Assembly: GCA_026260175.1 (NCBI GenBank)
Contig: JAKCWW010004768.1
Span: 8,766-39,561, forward strand
Length of the DNA: 30,796 bases
Reading direction: 5' to 3'
Origin: Reticulitermes lucifugus
Lineage: Eukaryota; Arthropoda; Insecta; Blattodea; Rhinotermitidae
Below the pieces are notes generated by a model. It saw nothing but the letters and a program-made list of their open reading frames with translations, made no database searches and was not told where the DNA came from. Of this stretch, positions 19,566-30,149 are shown piece by piece. Position 1 is the first letter of the stretch; each line of letters opens with the position of its first letter. Position numbers and translations under genes: made by a program.

Positions 19566-20110
19566 TACACAATACATATATAGCCGCATTTGATAACGCT
19601 TAGTAATGAATTAATTGATACAAAATCGTTAGTTGTAGATCTGATCAGAATAAATATTTTTTTTTAGAAAGCTGGTTCTTTTTCGAACAGAATGATAAGA
19701 TGTAAAACTTCCGGCATTTTATTTCAGGTACTTGTTTTGACTACAGTTTCCAGTTCACGACAAGAGCACACAATCCCTTCTTAATCCAGATCCTTATTCA
19801 ATAGCTGGTCACTAGCTACAGCCAATGGCATAGAGATAATGGAGTAAAAGTGGAAAACACATGTAGATAGAGAGTTGATTGTCAAGTTAACAATTAATTA
19901 GGAGCTAGGATCCTAACAAAAAAATTTAAATCTATTTTTTTAATCCAAAATTTTAAAATTATAATATTTGCGTTGCGCACCATACTGCTCATTTTAATTG
20001 ACACACCTAGGTTACAAAAATCGAGTGTGACATATATTGTGTATTTTATGCATATGACATTTTGTGAGATCTCGCAAAAGCTTTACACTTTTACCTTGGA
20101 TTTTGGGTTT
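19566..20110. other. Unannotated AT-rich sequence
   Basis: No gene or known repeat recognised. The part next to 20117 may belong to the element carrying that motif. Confidence 0.35.
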
Positions 20111-20116
20111 TTGTGC

Positions 20117-20160
20117 TGTACAGCTAATGATGATCGAATGATCGAAACATGTAGTGTATA
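20117..20160 (+). ncRNA. Hammerhead-ribozyme-like motif
   Basis: Stem I UGUACA pairs with UGUAUA (six pairs, one G-U) across a G-G mismatch. Core CUAAUGA (G5 to A); extra U; stem II GAUC-GAAU-GAUC perfect; GAAAC; AUGUA. Stem II sequence differs from every other copy but still pairs. Confidence 0.45.
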
Positions 20161-20639
20161 AATACTTATCAAATACAGGTTGTGTCAAACGGAACGCATG
20201 ATGTTGTTTGTTTAAGTAGAGATAAGGCCCCCTCAGATCCCGCAGCGCGGGGGGGGGCCGTGGGTTAGAGGGCTTCGAAAACGTACAGAATATTGAAATT
20301 TGTAATGTTTTTTGGACTAGATTACGTTTTTCCGACAGAAAGCAGTATTCTGAGAGATCTGGGCGTAACTTCGATAATAATTGTAGTTGGACCCCATTAC
20401 CGATTCGCAGGGGGCCATTGCCTACTACGAAATAACTTATGTTGTACAGTTCCACATTTCGGCAGACTTCCTTACGGCACTCCTGATTATCCATCCTTCC
20501 AAAAAACAGCTCAGCAGTCTATACACTGCCATTTCATTGACACTAAAAGTATTCCGCCGGAAATTTCACGTCGGTAATTGAATGTAAAACGGTAAGTGGG
20601 TCGGTCACTTGTCAATCCGACTAGGCGCAGACTGCGTTT
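20161..20639. other. Unannotated; G-run at 20248-20256
   Basis: A 160-codon minus-strand open frame crosses 20012-20494, but its translation has low-complexity composition, overlaps the hammerhead-like motif and resembles no family I know. I treat it as chance. Confidence 0.35.
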
Positions 20640-20712
20640 GTGAATGGAAGCAGTCGCAGACAGCCGATACAGGGTGGTTCTCCAACGACGTGGTAGGTGG
20701 AGGGCTAACTCC
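20640..20712 (+). mobile_element. LINE family A leader fragment
   Basis: GAATGGAAGCAGTCGCAGACAGCCG...GGGTGGTTCTCCA...GGGCTAACTCCTCA matches 7-90. Here it is followed by an AAC run, not by LINE 3' sequence. Confidence 0.6.
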
Positions 20713-20834
20713 TCAACAACAACAAAACTAGCATTATAAAAATGTCACTTGGGCAGCTGAAGTTCTCATATTATTTGGAATGACCAGAACAAGGTGTTGG
20801 GGGAGGGGGGAATGGCGATGGGAACATTTGTACC

Positions 20835-21088
20835 AAGACAGAAGCAAGCGAGCAATGGTTCATATCTGTACTCTGGAAGTGCCCAGTTCGAATCTGGCCA
20901 TAGACACTTATTATACAGCTGTTTTCTTGGTTTTCTCAGTAACTCCAGGCAAATGTTTGTGCAGTAACTTAATTATGCCATGAAAGATTCTTTCAATATT
21001 CACTTGAATTAATTATTCACCATTCATCCTACAACTCAAGGCTACGTGTACTCAGCTACTGACGGCGTCGTTAATAAAATAAATATAT
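20835..21088 (+). mobile_element. tRNA-derived SINE
   Basis: B box CCCAGTTCGAATCTGG at 20879-20896, body TCTTGGTTTTCTCAGTAACTCCAGGCAAATG, then ACTCAAGGCTACGTGTACTCAGCTACTGACG and an AT-rich tail near 21075-21088. Confidence 0.7.
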
Positions 21089-21145
21089 AAAAGCATAAAT
21101 GAATGAAGTAACAAGAGGCTGAAAAGAAATTTGAAATGTGGACAG

Positions 21146-21547
21146 CAGGGGCGCACCTAAGAAGGGGCTGCCGGGCTGCAGTCCTACTCAAACTCCCCAA
21201 ACCCAAAATTTAAAAAACAAAGATTTTGTAGATATTATGATGTCAAAAGTTTTACGTGATTTACCCTTCAGCCGAATTCAGCCACTGAAATCGGCTGATG
21301 AGTAGTACATTAGAATTTTGAAAAATAAATTAATAAAATAAAAAAAACAAGAACATAGGACACTGTGATTGAGTCACCGAACACGTAGTTATATTCGTAT
21401 GTATATAAATGCAGTTGCAAAGTGTTATGTTATACTTATTATATTATTTTTATAAAATAACTTTTAAAATCAAACATAAATTACATATAGCCTCAGGGTC
21501 AGCCCCTCCCCAGCGAAAAATTCTGGGTGCGCAGCTGATGGAGTGCC
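21146..21547. mobile_element. Possible hAT-like non-autonomous element
   Basis: Left end CAGGGGCGCACCTAAGAAGG and right end (reverse complement) CAGCTGCGCACCCAGAAT are similar; both arms contain a GGGGCTG further in. An exact 8-base target duplication is not seen (GTGGACAG against ATGGAGTG). Confidence 0.4.
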
Positions 21548-21552
21548 ATAAT

Positions 21553-21790
21553 TTTTCCTCGCCGTGGTCAAGGAGTATGAGTTCTGCTGGGCATGTAGCA
21601 CGCGTAGAAGTTATGAGAAATGCATACAAAATTGTAGTTGAAAAAGCCTAAATGGAAGACGCCACATGGGGAACAGAGTTGGGGTCTTGATTCTACACTG
21701 AATGTATGAGGCTGTGTAAAATCCAGCGACGGGCTTTAGTTAACACCTCTTGACTGGCTTCTCAAGAAGGACTCTGCCTGGCCAAGTCAG
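21553..21790 (+). mobile_element. LINE family A, diverged C-terminal fragment
   Basis: Translation SSAGHVARVEVMRNAYKIVVEKA matches the RMRWAGHVARMG...NAY region of the family, then RRALVN and CTGGCTTCTCAAGAAGGACTCTGCC from the 3' end. The segment between is shortened. Confidence 0.75.
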
Positions 21791-22727
21791 TGGATCAAGA
21801 TGATCTTATTACTGTGCCTACAGATGTGTAGTCAATTACTTTATTTATAACAATCCCAGACTGCACACATCTTTCGTTTTATTGGTTCATCACTCTCAAA
21901 GTCTTCATATTACACGGGCTATAAGACACCAGCAACAAATGCCAGCTCTATAAAAACTCTCGGTTTTGAAACACACAAAATGAAAAACAATGTAGCTATA
22001 CCATTTTATGATTTAGAGATAACCTTTGCCATATGTTTCAAACATCAGAAACTAATTAACAGCATTTTCATACCTTCTTAGGCTTCATTCTGCAGACCAC
22101 AAATCAAAGTTCCAACTTCCAGTCACATAATTCACAAACTGCCAACCAAGTAGGGTTTCCAATTACTGGTCTGCATTTCCAGGCAGTAACCACGGGTGGG
22201 GAAAAGGAAATGGTCATCGTGGGGAACCAATCGGAAACTAGTTTATGTCCTGTGCACTCGAATAAAATACCAATTGTTTCCACAAAAAATTTGATTCCAT
22301 GATGCGAACATGAAAGTTCCGTTCTTTGCAGAACGAACTGAGGCTTTTATAACATTTCAGTGCTTACAGGCACTTTGTGACTATTTGAGGGTGGGTTTAA
22401 GACTGTAGAGCATAACACAGAACATGTTTCGTTACACAAAATACGACGGTTTGTAACAAATTACTGTTGGTGTTGTTCTGTACATAATATGAATAACGCC
22501 TGTCCACATGAAGCCACCATGGCAGCACCACCATAAGCCCCCATGAAATTCCACTACGCCAGTCACACTGTGGTCCGTTTTTTGCTGGAAGTGTAAGAGT
22601 TTTATTTTGCGATGACTGACAACGACCAATACAAAATGCTGCAGAGCCATGGCGGCTTCAACTGTGTTTATTTAACGACGCTGTCGACAATTTTCTAATG
22701 GCACGGTAAAGTGTATAATATTGTCCC
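21791..22727. other. Unannotated sequence
   Basis: No coding exon or known repeat recognised. Confidence 0.4.
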
Positions 22728-23008
22728 TGCGGACGACATGAAGACATGGTGGAGTGGAAGTATAGCTCCACTCATTCTAAACCTCGGTACTAGATGGACT
22801 GTGTGGCCAACTTCGCACTCCCCGACTGCTTTACCCCAGGCAGAGACCCAGTGTCCAGTGAACAGGAGGCTCGGTGGGCCCCAGGGCCGATCTGGAGGCT
22901 TTGGAGAAAGGAAAAGTCTCTGGCCCTGTCCGAAATCGAACCACAATCCATCAGTCGCCCAGCCCGTAGGCCTAGCATTATACTGACTGAGCTATCCCGG
23001 ATCCCCTA
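22728..23008 (-). mobile_element. SINE family A, copy 7 (well preserved)
   Basis: Head on the minus strand: GGGATAGCTCAGTCAGTATA (A box) and TGTGGTTCGATTTCGG (B box). The body passes through GGGGCCCACCGAGCCTCC and ends CTTCCACTCCACCATGTC. Good reference copy for the family. Confidence 0.92.
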
Positions 23009-23082
23009 ATGGTAAGGAGTTAAGTCAAAATCATTACTCAGAGTAGAAGTTAACCTTTACACCGAGACATTATTAGGCCTGT

Positions 23083-23560
23083 ACTATACTGTACTGAGGA
23101 GCTGGTTGTGGCCCCATTAGAGCGCTGTACTGTACTTGTGAGGATCAGGTTGAGATCCCATTGGGGACACTGTAATGTACTTGTAAGGAGCTGGTTGTGG
23201 CCCCATTTGGGGTACTTTACTTAGAATTGGCTGTGATGCCATTAGGGGCACTGTACTGTACTTGTAAGGAGTTGGTTGTGGCCCCATTACGAGCACTGTA
23301 CTGTACTTGTGAGCTGGTTTTGGCCTTATTAGGGGCACTGTACTGTACTTGTAAGGAGCTGGTTGTGGCCCTATTAGGAGCACTGTACCGGAATTGGTAA
23401 GAAGCTGGTTGTGTCCCCATCAGGGGCACTGTACTGTGCTTGTAAGGAGCTGGTTGTGACGCCATTAGGGACACTGTACCCTACTTGTGAGGAGCTGGCT
23501 GACCCCATTAAGGGCACTGTCCTGTACTTGTAAGGAGCTGGCTGTGACCCCGTTAGGGGC
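23083..23560. repeat. 45-base minisatellite, about 10-11 units
   Basis: Unit consensus runs CTGTACTGTACTTGTAAGGA then GCTGGTTGTGGCCCCATTAG then GGGCA. Units differ by substitutions and a few small deletions. Because 45 is a multiple of three, long open frames (15-residue repeats) appear on both strands; nothing suggests they are translated. Confidence 0.95.
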
Positions 23561-24129
23561 TTCAAATTAATGGACTCGTAACACTGCAGTACAGGGTCTT
23601 CATTGCGCAGTTGTAGGTTCATTTCCACCTGAGGTTTGAGGTTCTCACAGTTGTCACTACAAAGATTACCATTGTCTTCTGGGAGGCCACGCTGTGTAGA
23701 CAAGGAGCTCAGTACGTACGTTTCAGAGGAACCTGCTGCTTCCGTCTTCAGAGACTGCGAGAGAATGAGCTAGCAGGCTTTACAGTGTATCCCACAAGAC
23801 AGCAATCTGTGCAACATCACTGCCACATCCTGTACCAAATGCAACCAGTCCACACTTACAATTTCCATAATTTCCGATATATACCGAGGTATCCCATGAT
23901 AATTCAAAGTCATAGTTAATTGCAAAATGCACTTTCTCAAAGCAAGCTGTTTTTGTTCCAAAAGTTGAAGGTTACAAAAATTTGTAGCATATGTTCAGGT
24001 TACATGATGGGGTTAGCAGTACTTAACTTGAACAGCAAAGATTTGTTGCCACCATGTGTACACTATTCCCCATTACCTCCCACCTGTGAGTTTGTAATAC
24101 TTGAGTTTCTCATAGCAATGTTACCATCA
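23561..24129. other. Unannotated sequence
   Basis: No gene or repeat recognised. Confidence 0.4.
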
Positions 24130-24276
24130 AGGTCTTTTGGGATGTGACAACACACAGTTGGGCAGACAGGTACCAACGTGCTGCCTCTGTCATCGTTGAT
24201 CATGATAAAAGGCAGCAGGTTCCTTCAACATGTACCTGCCTATCGAACAGCATGGCATCACATCCCAGAAGACTGT
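24130..24276. mobile_element. Inverted-pair element, degenerate hammerhead-like remnant
   Basis: Left AGGTCTTTTGGGATGTGAC...GGCAGACAGGTACC and right GTACCTGCCTATCG...CACATCCCAGAAGACTG are imperfect inverted arms of about 45 bases. On the minus strand AACGATGACAGAGGCAGCACG (24173-24200) resembles the motif with the GAAA segment lost. Confidence 0.7.
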
Positions 24277-24828
24277 AATCTTATAACTTGTGGTTTGCGT
24301 TCTTGTCATGGAATGAAACAAGGAGAGAGGGTCTATTTCTAGATGGACATGAAGAGAGACAAGTTTCCAGACCGATGACACAGTGTGCTACTGCCACAGG
24401 CACACGCGCCAACGCATTTATCACACCAATCAAACTGTGTGCATCCGGAATATGCATAGCTCGTGTATCAGTTCGCCATCATTTTCAACAGTATACGACT
24501 CTGGGCATATCACATCAAACTGGCAACTCACATTCTTTTCACCCTTCAATATCTAAGCAGATTCAACATTTCCAGATGCTTTTAAAGGGAAGCATACGAG
24601 ATTCAAATAAAGATGGAAATGAGAATAAGAAAAGGATATGAATATTGTGTAAACTCTATTGTGCAACATATCCACATATCAGTAATCATATAATATAAAA
24701 GTAATTCTTATAAATACTGCTCAGTGAGACAAAGTTATTAATGGAAAATGTAAAGGTATATGTAAAGTTGTCTCTGTGGACACCAGTGCCACAGGACAAA
24801 CTGGTAGGGGCAGCATACAACTAACATA
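24277..24828. other. Unannotated sequence
   Basis: No gene or repeat recognised. A 117-codon open frame at 24288-24641 has no recognisable family and no splice context. Confidence 0.35.
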
Positions 24829-24830
24829 TA

Positions 24831-24997
24831 CAGCCAAATTCTGTTATAACATCATGAAAGCGACTGAATAATGTCGTTATAAACGGGCGTCATTCTGACA
24901 AAGGACTTTGCCTTATGTGGAATTAATTAGTACCACAGAATATTTGATGCTACGCATGAGGGATTGAACAAACCAATGCTATAATTGAGTTTGACTG
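24831..24997. mobile_element. pogo-type MITE, copy 2, with TA target duplication
   Basis: Begins CAGCCAAATTCTGTTATAAC and ends GCTATAATTGAGTTTGACTG, forming an imperfect terminal inverted repeat with CAG/CTG termini. TA flanks both sides (24829-24830 and 24998-24999), as expected for pogo/Tigger-family insertions. Interior matches 17605-17787. Confidence 0.85.
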
Positions 24998-24999
24998 TA

Positions 25000-25389
25000 C
25001 TGGTAATGAAATAACATTTTGCATTGCTATGCAAATTGAGTTGCTTCCATATAACCTACAAACTGCTACTGTATAAGGAAATATACATATAAGGTATACA
25101 TCACCACATTATCTGCATACTTTATATACAGAACACCTGCACTGCCAGTTATAACAAAACACAGCTTTCATGTATAAATATTAAGAAAATCAGAAATCAG
25201 TATCTGAATCACACAAAGATATTTATGCAAACTTGATACCTATTACTCCGCAAATGTGGGGTCCGATTTTAAGAATCTACAAAAGCATTTTTATAATCAG
25301 AAAGTTCAGAAAACTTGGCAATATGTGTACAGTAATTTTTATAGTAGTCTTTCGGGTGAATTACTGCTTCTTGGAGGGAGGGGGGAAGA
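25000..25389. other. Unannotated AT-rich sequence
   Basis: No gene or repeat recognised. Confidence 0.4.
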
Positions 25390-25692
25390 GAGAGTAAAAG
25401 TAAAGTAAAGTAAAGTTAAGTTCTCCCTAGAACAGGCCATGAAGGCCCAGAGGGGGAGCAAAGGTATAGCTCTACTCTTTCTTTAACCTCGGCGCCAGAT
25501 GGGGTGGGTGGTCAAGGGGCACACCATGGCTGCTTATCCACCGGGAAAGAGACCCGTTACCCATTGTATACAAGGCTGGGTGGGCCCCAGGGTTGGTCTG
25601 GACAGGTACAGAAAATGTCACTCCCACTGGAGTTCCAACCCTGGACCATCCAGCACGCAGCGAGTCGCTATACCAACTATGCTATCCTGTCC
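25390..25692 (-). mobile_element. SINE family A, copy 8, with (CTTTA)n tail
   Basis: The plus strand starts with AAAGTAAAGTAAAGTAAAG, the 3' tail (CTTTA units) on the minus strand, then GCCATGAAGGCCCAGAGGGG, GGTATAGCTCTAC and CCCATTGTATACAAGGCTGG, and a head ending with GCTATACCAACTATGCTATCC. The intact tail defines the family's 3' end. Confidence 0.92.
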
Positions 25693-26544
25693 TTTATTTT
25701 TCATAAAGAAACAGCCTCAACATGTCCAAAGTACATACAAATTTAATGCAGAATAATCCATTCTTGGGTTCCGACATGTCAAATAGAACTGCTTCAAAAC
25801 AACACACACGCTCACATTGGCAATGCACAGATCAGGCTAAAGTTGAGGGCCTGCTGAAGATGTTTACAATTCTACATCTTGCAAACAAAATGAAACTTTA
25901 CAGAGCTTTGTTTCCTGCATCAGAAAACCATTTTTAAGTCTGTACGTGTATACGCATTTTATTTTTAACTGCATCTATGTTTAAGCGTTCCAAATCACAC
26001 ACACACCTGACTTAATAAAAAACAAGATTAACTCCTAAACCAGATACTTGTCCACACTTCTGTAGTATCTACATGCAACACCAGCTTTCAGGGTTACGCT
26101 AAGTTACATTTTTGATCAATGTTCAAATTTCACAGCAGATTCTCATGCACTTGTGTCATTGAAAAGGCAAGATCTGTGAACAAGTTTTGTTCCAAAGCTT
26201 TATTGCTGCAGAAAGACTGCCACACTGTTTAGGCGACCAATGCAATGTGCACACTCTGTTGCACAAACAATTTAGACTATAAAAGACGCCACTCAAACCT
26301 GAAAATCAATACTCTCAACTTCAATGACTGCACTAAACAGACATGAAAGTTACATAAATGAAGAGTTGGAACATGCAGAAAAACTGTTTCTGCTGGGTGT
26401 GGATCACATTCTGATGATATAGCACATACAACACTGAAACAAAAGCAATATACAAACAAAGGACACTGGATTTTTTAAATGTATTGAAACAAAAAGCCAA
26501 AAAAAAAATTGCAAATAAAATTTATTAACAGAGTTACAAGATAT
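25693..26544. other. Unannotated; candidate minus-strand polyadenylation signal
   Basis: No gene recognised. A minus-strand AATAAAG (26204-26198) could be a distal poly(A) signal for Rho1, over 3 kb from its stop codon; this is only a possibility. Confidence 0.25.
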
Positions 26545-26835
26545 CATTAAGATGTTTTAGCCATGTAGAAAGGATGGACAGACCATGCATACCAAGAATG
26601 CTATTAAAATTAAACTTCAAAGGAGAGAGAACGCACAATCAGATGATTCAACCACATACTGGAAGACATCAAGAAAAGAGGAAAGACACTGAAAATCGTC
26701 TCTGGCGATTCATATCATCAACTGTCATGACACAGAGAAAGCAAGGCTCCAAAATGTTGGTTTCAGCTCAATTGTGAAATGGCTGTCATCTGAAAACATA
26801 TTTGTGCATTTATTCAGGAGGAGGAGGAGATACTC
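26545..26835 (+). mobile_element. LINE family B, diverged C-terminal fragment
   Basis: CFSHVERMDRPCIPRMLLK followed by a KGER segment matches HVERMEHSRIHRMALE...KGKRD at 12605-12670, and it likewise ends in a triplet tail (AGG units, 26816-26830). Frameshifted. Confidence 0.75.
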
Positions 26836-26964
26836 ATGTGTAACAGCATAATATATTCTTAATTAAACAATCATGAACAAATTAAAAAATCCAGATCTTA
26901 CTGCATACAGTGTAAAGGTGACGTTAATAAATTAACGACCACAAAACACGTTTTTACTGGTTGC

Positions 26965-27365
26965 TGTAGAGATGAACACAGACTGAGGGTATTTGAGAAT
27001 AGGATGCTGAGATGATATTTGGGCCTAAGTATTATTTAGGTGATCAAATCAAAGATATGATGGGTGGGGCACGTGGCATACAAGGGAAAGAAGAGAAACG
27101 CATGCAAAGATTTTTGCTGGAACACCTGAAGGAAAGAAAGCACTTGGAAGACCTAAGCATAGATGAGAAGATAGTATTAAAATGAATCTCAAAGAAATGG
27201 GATGGAAGGGAAGGGCTGGGTTCACCTGGCTCATGACAGAGGCAGGTGGTGGGCACTTGTGAACATGGTAATGAACCGTCAGGTTCCATAAAATGTCGAG
27301 AGTTTCTGGACTAGCGTAAACACTAGTAGCTCTTCAAGTAGCACTATGCTCTATGGAGCAGTTGT
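26965..27365 (+). mobile_element. LINE family A, 3' fragment
   Basis: Reads EHRLRVFENRMLR then a TGA, then further family A residues through several frames, HLAHDRGRWWALVN, and the 3' end TTCCATAAAATG...CTCTATGGAGCAG. Continues the segment whose upstream part ([10 protein letters not shown]) appears at 30796 in a different copy. Confidence 0.88.
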
Positions 27366-27415
27366 AAAGGCAATGTTTGGCCTTGTTTTTATAAAATCTA
27401 AGGTTGGGATTCAGG

Positions 27416-27574
27416 TCTTCTGGGATATGACACTGTGTGTTTATGTCTTCTGAGATATGACATTTTGTGTTCATGTCTTCTGGGATATGACACTGTATTT
27501 ATGTCTTCTGGGATATGACACTATGTGTTCATGTCTTCTGGGATATGACACTGTGTGTTCATATCTTCTGGGAC
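27416..27574 (+). repeat. 30-base tandem array, about 5.4 units
   Basis: Units TCTTCTGGGATATGACACTG + TGTGTTCATG start at 27416, 27446, 27476, 27504, 27534 and 27564 (the last partial, one unit 28 bases). The unit is the terminal sequence of the hammerhead-bearing elements (compare 19284 and 24132), amplified in tandem. Confidence 0.95.
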
Positions 27575-27640
27575 CTCCTGACCCCTGAAGATGAAGGCAC
27601 CATGGTCCTTCGCAATATCAGGAACAACAGCAGCATAATA
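27575..27640 (+). ncRNA. Degenerate hammerhead-like motif after the tandem array
   Basis: Core CUGAAGA at 27585-27591, extra U, stem II GAAGG-9 bases-CCUUC (five perfect pairs), then GCAAU in place of GAAAC and AUC. Changes in the GAAAC segment make activity unlikely. Confidence 0.35.
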
Positions 27641-29281
27641 TCCCAAACAACCTGAATCTGTAGATTAAGATCCAAACAATTACCAGTAACTGTACAATGA
27701 TTATCCCTTTCACACCCATGCTATTATGCAGCTTCCCCTGAAAGAAACACATCTTTAAACAAGAATGGGAAACCACAGACCAACACATACATCCGCACTA
27801 TGATGCAAATGTGAGGCACACTGTGTAATGGCTAAATGAGACTCTACTGTGGTGTAAATGCCATACAGTCCTCTCCAATCTCAAGCACAGTATAAGGTAG
27901 GCCAGCGAAATACTGGCAGTCAACAGACAAGGTACTGTGGAAAAATACAATGAAGTGGCAAGAAGACACCTTCAGTCACCAACAAACGTATTTTGGCGTC
28001 ACAGTCAAAACACAAATTTTATCCACTGCACCAAGGAAGGAGCATACAGACATGTACAATAAAAATACTTTGTGTTATTAACAAGACCATATTTTCTTCA
28101 CAGATATAATAAATGTTTAGAAAAAATTAAATCTCTTCAACTGCAAAATAGGTGATGAGTCACAGCTCTGCTGATAGATGTCAGCACCCACGTAACAACT
28201 TTTGACTAAGAAATATTCAATGGATTAACAGATAACACAACAAATTACCACACTGTTGTCAATACAACATTCTTGTATTTGTACCAGAATGGACTAGCTT
28301 CTAAGGAAGTATTCTAAACTGTTGGCATTTCCATTTTACAAAAGAATGGCCTTAACTTTATATATTGCTGTATTTCTGACATTAAAATTATTTTGAATGT
28401 TTTAAGATGAGGAAATACAAAATAAAACAGCAAGACTTAACAGTATGCCAAGATATGGAGACTGTGACTACTATGAGGACATCATCAATTCTACGACACT
28501 AAATAGTCAGCCGATAATACATATGTGTTACCATTTTATCATGTGTGTAGATTGGTTTTAGTACTAACCATTATCACATATTATGTTGTGCAGTATCCAA
28601 TAAAGTCTAGTACCAGTACTTGAATTTGATTGTATTTTTAATGACACTGTTTAAAGCTGTTGAACACATTGGGTAACAAGCATTTGACTTTAACATGCAT
28701 CAAGGCTGTGAAAGCACTGGCCATCTCATGGCGAAGACATGTATCTTATGAAATATGATTCCACTAGCAACATACTGCACCATCCACTTTCATACTGCTG
28801 AATACTGAAGAGTTTTACCTGCAGTGCATTAAGAAAACATGTAACAAATATGAAATATCAAGATTATGTATGGTTTGTAACTACTCTATTCTTCAAATCT
28901 GTTTACTTTTCTAAGAATTACAAGGAAAAATGTACAAACAAAACAAAGCCCATTGTATCAGTCCTGTTACAGGAAACCCACAAAGACCTAACTCAGGCCT
29001 GCAGTACCACTGCTGGAACAAGAGACTGCACATGGGTCATCAAAGGAAAGTGTGTTACAGTACAGTATGCAGACATACAACTGAATATGAAGATGTCGTA
29101 CAGGGATTAACAGACTCCATGGAGTACATCCACCTTAGTCAACAAGCCATGTCAAGCACAGCAACTATCAAAACTGACTCAGCACAACTCTGTACATCAG
29201 GTCTAGGAAATCATCTTGAGGTGTATTCCTGAATCTTCTTTCAGACCAGCTCGGTCGCTGACGAAATGTAATTAACATACA
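27641..29281 (-). other. Likely Rho1 3' UTR and downstream sequence
   Basis: No repeats or other genes recognised across about 1.6 kb after the Rho1 stop, which is consistent with a long 3' UTR. No minus-strand AATAAA occurs in it; an ATTAAA lies near 28637. The transcript end cannot be set. Confidence 0.4.
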
Positions 29282-29320
29282 TTACAACAACCTACACTTT
29301 CCTTTCTTCTTCTTCTTCAC
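29282..29320 (-). CDS. Rho1: Rho1 small GTPase, last coding exon
   Basis: This 39-base exon encodes VKKKKKGKCRLL and TAA. It follows a clean acceptor (TTTTTCAG, ending 29321) and is in phase 0 with the upstream exon, whose donor is at 30433-30432. The product is the hypervariable C-terminus of Rho1: a lysine-rich patch for membrane binding and a CAAX box, CRLL. A final leucine directs geranylgeranylation in Rho proteins. The exon is easily missed because it is so short. The intron between the two exons is 1113 bases and holds a decayed SINE (29455-29690) and an inverted-pair element (30150-30257). Confidence 0.93.
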   Translation of the reverse strand: MKKKKKGKCRLL

Positions 29321-29454
29321 CTGAAAAATGCGGAGGAAAAAACTGTTACCAAGATAAGGCATTAAATGTATTACTACGCTGTGCAGCATACAATTGTTTT
29401 CCAGTCAGGTAGTATAATAAATGTGTGTGTGTGTTTAATTAAGCACCAAACCAT

Positions 29455-29690
29455 AATGCATGGGTGTGGAGGTATGGCTCTACATATTTTCAGGCTCAGT
29501 ATTAGATAATGGTCACTGATCAGCTTCACAATCAAATTAATTTACTTCCAAGGCAAGAACTCCTGATAGCCCACTGGACACAAGAGCTGGTTTGGACAGT
29601 ATGAAGAGGAGAAATGCAAATTCCCTTGTGAAGCAGCCAAAAGCATAGCACTGACAGACCTATTACAGCTCAGATAATGCTCCTCTACCA
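29455..29690 (-). mobile_element. SINE family A, copy 9 (strongly diverged), in Rho1 intron
   Basis: GTGGAGGTATGGCTCTAC, GCTCAGTATTAGAT, CCACTGGACACAAGAGCTGG and TTTGGACAGTATGAAGAGGAG keep the family A order. The head at 29650-29690 is barely recognisable. It is in the sense orientation of Rho1. Confidence 0.6.
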
Positions 29691-30149
29691 TTTCTTCACA
29701 GTGACAAACCAGTCAGCACAACCGCTACCTCAACAAACTTTCAATTCATGCCATACTTGCATTGCAAACAAGTGTATAAACCAAAGATTTCCATCTTCTG
29801 AGATGCACAACCATACTGGGATTCAGACAATTCTACTGCCCTTCTACCTTCTTCTACCACAAGATATGCTGTCACATTCCAGAAGGTGGCATTAGTCTAT
29901 GTCACATCACACAAAGATTGAGAATTTTATCCAGAGTCCAACAAACCTTTAGGAGTTCTCAACTGGCTGTCTATGGGCTGCTACCACTCAGGGTCCTTCC
30001 TACACTGAATGGCAATGAAGTTACCAATCCAGAATTTAGCCTGGCTGCCATGTAAGACACTGGTGTAGGTAGAAAATTAGGAAGTGATAACAATGTAGTG
30101 TGGAAATGAATGATAGGACACAAGAGTTCAGGTTGTCACAGCAGTAACA

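Noticed and set aside
20012..20494. 160-codon minus-strand open frame
   Set aside because: No recognisable domain, overlaps a hammerhead-like motif and a G-run, and has no splice or start context.
22935..23008. Possible tRNA gene
   Set aside because: Has A and B boxes but no sound cloverleaf and continues into the SINE family A body.
23117..23703. Repeat-protein-like frames on the minus strand
   Set aside because: They are the 45-base minisatellite read in different frames, broken by small deletions.
24288..24641. 117-codon plus-strand frame
   Set aside because: Translation resembles nothing known and starts near an element boundary.
28850..29232. Overlapping plus-strand frames of 86 and 100 codons
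   Set aside because: They lie antisense to the probable Rho1 3' UTR and show no domain.
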